NCBI RefSeq assembly: GCF_030169785.1 | Contig: NZ_CP125854.1 | Coordinates: 496,001 to 560,000, forward strand | Length of the DNA stretch: 64,000 nucleotides | Origin: Bdellovibrio sp. 22V | GTDB lineage: Bacteria; Bdellovibrionota; Bdellovibrionia; Bdellovibrionales; Bdellovibrionaceae | Reading direction: 5' to 3' | In this document: positions 61,810-64,000 of the stretch, one piece after another | How positions within the stretch are numbered: position 1 is the first letter of the stretch | Layout of the letters: every line of letters starts with the position of its first letter | Program-made: the position numbers and the translations under genes | The notes under the pieces: model-generated | The model's input: only the letters and a program-made list of their open reading frames with translations | Told to the model about the DNA's origin: nothing | Database searches by the model: none

Positions 61810-63246
61810 GTGAAATTTCTAGCACGATTCCTTCTGTTGTTCCTTTTTGTTTCAATGAGCGCTTATGCAGAGGAAAAACTCGCCGACGTTCAAACCATTC
61901 AAAAAGAATTTCAAGCATTGGCGAAAAAATACGGTGTTGATAATAAAGACCTCGGGATTTACGCAACCGTGGGTGAAGGCGAGGACATGAAAATCCTCCT
62001 GGACGTAAACGGAGCGAAGTTGATGGTGCCGGCCTCTATTTCAAAAATCGCGACAGCGTCGGCGGTCTTGGCGCATTTTCCTCCGGGCCATAAATTCAAA
62101 ACACAGCTGCTTTCCAGCGGCGCTATTAAAAACGGCGTTCTCAAAGGAAATCTGTATCTGAAAGGCGGCGGCGATCCGTCTTTTGTTTCTGAAAACATGT
62201 GGTTTTTGGTCAACGCTTTCACGCGCAACAAAATCACCAAGATCGAAGGCGATATCATCGTGGATGATTCTCTTTTTGATAAAGTGCGCTACGACGTCAG
62301 CCGGCAGAAGGAACGCGTCGATCGCGCTTATGATGCTCCGGCCGGCGCGATGAGTTTTAACTGGAACTCCGTAAATATTTTTGTGCGCCCGAATGGCAAG
62401 GGCAATGGCGCAGATGTTTTTATTGATCCTGAAAACGAGTACATCCGTTTGGTCAACAAAGCGAAAACAGTCGGCGGAAGTGCTAACAATCTTCTCGCTG
62501 ACAGACAAGACGATAAAAAATTTCCCGGCGACGTCATTCATGTCGGTGGCAGCATCGGCCAAGGGGTTAAAGAAGTCGTGGTCTTTAAGAACATCACGCA
62601 ACCAGACCTTTGGGCAGGTTATAATCTGAAAGCGTTTTTAGCGCAAAGAGGAATTCAACTCACCGGCGGAGTCAAAAACGGTGTCACAGCAGAGAAGGCC
62701 GAGGTGCTTGCGGAATCAGAAAGCAAGCCGATCGAGCAGATGGTCGCCGACATGAATAAGTTTTCCAACAACTACGTCGCGGAAATGCTGACAAAGAATT
62801 TGGGAGCCGTGAAAAAAACAAAAGGTGCCAGTCTCGCCGACGGGATGTTGGTCCTCAATGAGCATATGCAAAGCTTGGGTCTTCCGGCGGATCAGTATCG
62901 ATTGGAATCACCGTCTGGTTTGACACGTGAAAATAAACTGTCTTCTTTTGCGATGTGGAAAGTGTTGCAGCATTTGCGCGACGATTTCCGAGTCCAGCCC
63001 GAATTTCTCACATCCTTGCCCATCGCGGGAGTTGATGGCACGCTCAAAAAACGCATGAAGAACTCGCCCGCAGAGCGTTGGGTGCGTGCAAAAACGGGAT
63101 TCCTCACAAACGTCGTGTCTCTTGCGGGATACGCGGGCTTGGAGGATGGACGTGTGATCACATTTTCATTTGTTTACAACGGTTCTACAGATGAAACAAA
63201 GATTCGCGCGTTTTTTGATAATTTGCTTATCTATCTTGTAAAATAA
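61810..63246 (+). CDS. dacB: D-alanyl-D-alanine carboxypeptidase/endopeptidase (PBP4, DacB)
   Basis: A 478-residue exported penicillin-binding protein that trims or cleaves peptidoglycan cross-links. Starts at the GTG at 61810 (GGAGATTATC upstream), giving a signal peptide VKFLARFLLLFLFVSMSAYA; the frame is open far upstream but without a signal peptide. Motifs are PASISKIATA (SxxK), FSNNYVAE (SxN) and RAKTGFLTNV (KTG). Bdellovibrio uses PBP4-type DacB enzymes to round the prey cell after entry, so a predatory role is possible. A lytic transglycosylase gene follows. Confidence 0.93.
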   Translation: MKFLARFLLLFLFVSMSAYAEEKLADVQTIQKEFQALAKKYGVDNKDLGIYATVGEGEDMKILLDVNGAKLMVPASISKIATASAVLAHFPPGHKFKTQLLSSGAIKNGVLKGNLYLKGGGDPSFVSENMWFLVNAFTRNKITKIEGDIIVDDSLFDKVRYDVSRQKERVDRAYDAPAGAMSFNWNSVNIFVRPNGKGNGADVFIDPENEYIRLVNKAKTVGGSANNLLADRQDDKKFPGDVIHVGGSIGQGVKEVVVFKNITQPDLWAGYNLKAFLAQRGIQLTGGVKNGVTAEKAEVLAESESKPIEQMVADMNKFSNNYVAEMLTKNLGAVKKTKGASLADGMLVLNEHMQSLGLPADQYRLESPSGLTRENKLSSFAMWKVLQHLRDDFRVQPEFLTSLPIAGVDGTLKKRMKNSPAERWVRAKTGFLTNVVSLAGYAGLEDGRVITFSFVYNGSTDETKIRAFFDNLLIYLVK

Positions 63247-63277
63247 GCCGACGAGATCTAGAGAAAAAGGACGTTCA

Positions 63278-64000
63278 ATGAAGAAACTAGGTGTCTCATT
63301 ATTATACGCAGTACTTGCTATGGCTCCGGTTGCGGGAGCTCAAGAAGATATCGCCTCGCAAGTGGTGCCACAAGTTTTAGGAAGAAGCCCGGAAGAAAGC
63401 CGCCCATGGCGTTCTCCTAGCTTTGCCAATCAGCCTTCTGCTTTGGGTTATCACGAAGCAGCGTTTTCTATTCCTAAAGGCATGGAAAAGCAGGTTCAGT
63501 TCTGGGTGGATATTTATACTAAATATTCCACTGAGCATGGCGTGATCCATGACGCTGAAAACGTCGAAAAAGTTTATGAAGTCGTCGACCTTAAAGGTTT
63601 GAAAACGGAACGCGAAAAGCAAAAAAGAGTCGATGAAGTTAAAAAGGTCATCGCCGAGAAGCTTTCAAAAGAAGAAGCCGATCGTTTGCGTTTTCAATTA
63701 GGTCAAAAAGATCGTATGCAGGATGCGATCTTTTATTCAGGTCGCTATCTTGAAGACATGGAACAAATCTTCCGTGACGCGAAAGTGCCAGTAGAGTTGA
63801 CTCGCCTGGCTTTCGTGGAAAGTTCTTTCAATATCATGGCGCGTTCTAAAGTCGGCGCGAGTGGTATCTGGCAAATCATGCCGTACACGGCAAGACCTTA
63901 TAAAATGATTTCTCCGGTGGTTGATAAACGCAATCATCCGTTGGAAGCGACAAAACTGGCAGCGAAACTTTTGCGCAATAACTACAACATGCTCGAGTCT
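63278..64000 (+). CDS. Lytic transglycosylase, MltD-like (partial at window end)
   Basis: At least 241 codons are open to the window end; the start ATG is at 63278 with AAAGGA upstream. The signal peptide ends at VAGAQED. The catalytic region of an SLT domain is present near the end: VELTRLAFVESSFNIMARSK with the catalytic glutamate in VESSFN, then GASGIWQIMPYTARPYKM. It cleaves glycan strands of peptidoglycan. It follows dacB by 31 nt, so two murein hydrolases probably act together. Downstream LysM repeats, as in MltD, would lie outside the window. Confidence 0.9.
   Translation, partial: MKKLGVSLLYAVLAMAPVAGAQEDIASQVVPQVLGRSPEESRPWRSPSFANQPSALGYHEAAFSIPKGMEKQVQFWVDIYTKYSTEHGVIHDAENVEKVYEVVDLKGLKTEREKQKRVDEVKKVIAEKLSKEEADRLRFQLGQKDRMQDAIFYSGRYLEDMEQIFRDAKVPVELTRLAFVESSFNIMARSKVGASGIWQIMPYTARPYKMISPVVDKRNHPLEATKLAAKLLRNNYNMLES

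Noticed and set aside
1-64000. CRISPR array, tRNA, rRNA or intact insertion sequence
   Set aside because: No regularly spaced direct repeats outside the fibre genes, no tRNA-like cloverleaf recognised by eye, no rRNA, and no transposase-like protein. A dedicated scan would be needed to exclude small RNA genes.

Overview
The window looks like a chromosomal piece of a Bdellovibrio-type predatory bacterium (Bdellovibrionota). This is inferred from gene content. It holds three tandem fibre-like surface proteins resembling the mosaic adhesive trimer (MAT) family of Bdellovibrio, a motAB pair, many small secreted proteins, murein hydrolases, and a secreted protein-glutaminase-like enzyme. No rRNA, tRNA, CRISPR array or intact transposon was recognised.

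Layout. 1-3.5 kb: Mla-type lipid ABC transport genes (mlaE/mlaF plus a second MlaF-like ATPase) around a TetR regulator with a perfect palindromic operator. 3.6-6.6 kb: mdh-sucC-sucD TCA-cycle operon closed by a terminator. 6.65-11.9 kb: an AT-richer accessory island with decayed polymorphic-toxin (Rhs-type) tips, their likely immunity genes and small secreted or membrane proteins. 12-15 kb: a diheme cytochrome and small exported proteins. 15-22.1 kb: ndk, a RumA-type RNA methyltransferase, a TPR lipoprotein, a RodZ-like protein, a GT39-like glycosyltransferase, a PHP-like protein, a ferredoxin and a DnaQ-like exonuclease. 22.1-31.3 kb: a MauG/CcpA-type diheme protein, nadE, DUF2203, a TadE-like protein, a TPR protein, a rimO-lolA-comF cluster and the glutaminase-like protein. 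31.3-34.9 kb: a minus-strand housekeeping cluster rplU-rpmA-obgE-(nadD::rsfS fusion)-rlmH.

35-50 kb: a secreted hypothetical protein, an XRE regulator, then a suspicious homopolymer junction at about 38.03-38.1 kb. The junction cuts off both the 5' end of an RNase E/G gene and the 3' end of the first fibre gene. Beyond it lie two complete paralogous fibre genes with C-terminal Peptidase_S74 (endosialidase chaperone) domains, and a lipoprotein with Ig-like repeats and one CxxCH haem motif. All four surface genes share the motif TCCGATAAG exactly 6 nt before the ATG. It looks like a sigma-28 (FliA) -10 element and would give almost leaderless mRNAs, so co-expression in the motile attack phase is a reasonable inference.

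50-64 kb: an EamA transporter, an RsuA/RluB-type pseudouridine synthase, dsbD, motA-motB (with two hairpins between them), a TorF-type porin, an exonuclease-WYL fusion, a chemoreceptor, an LspA-HAMP fusion, dacB (PBP4) and a partial lytic transglycosylase running off the end. The strongest leads are the shared promoter-like motif of the surface genes, the fibre-gene array, the decayed toxin island, the protein-glutaminase-like secreted enzyme, and three domain fusions (NadD-RsfS, LspA-HAMP, exonuclease-WYL).
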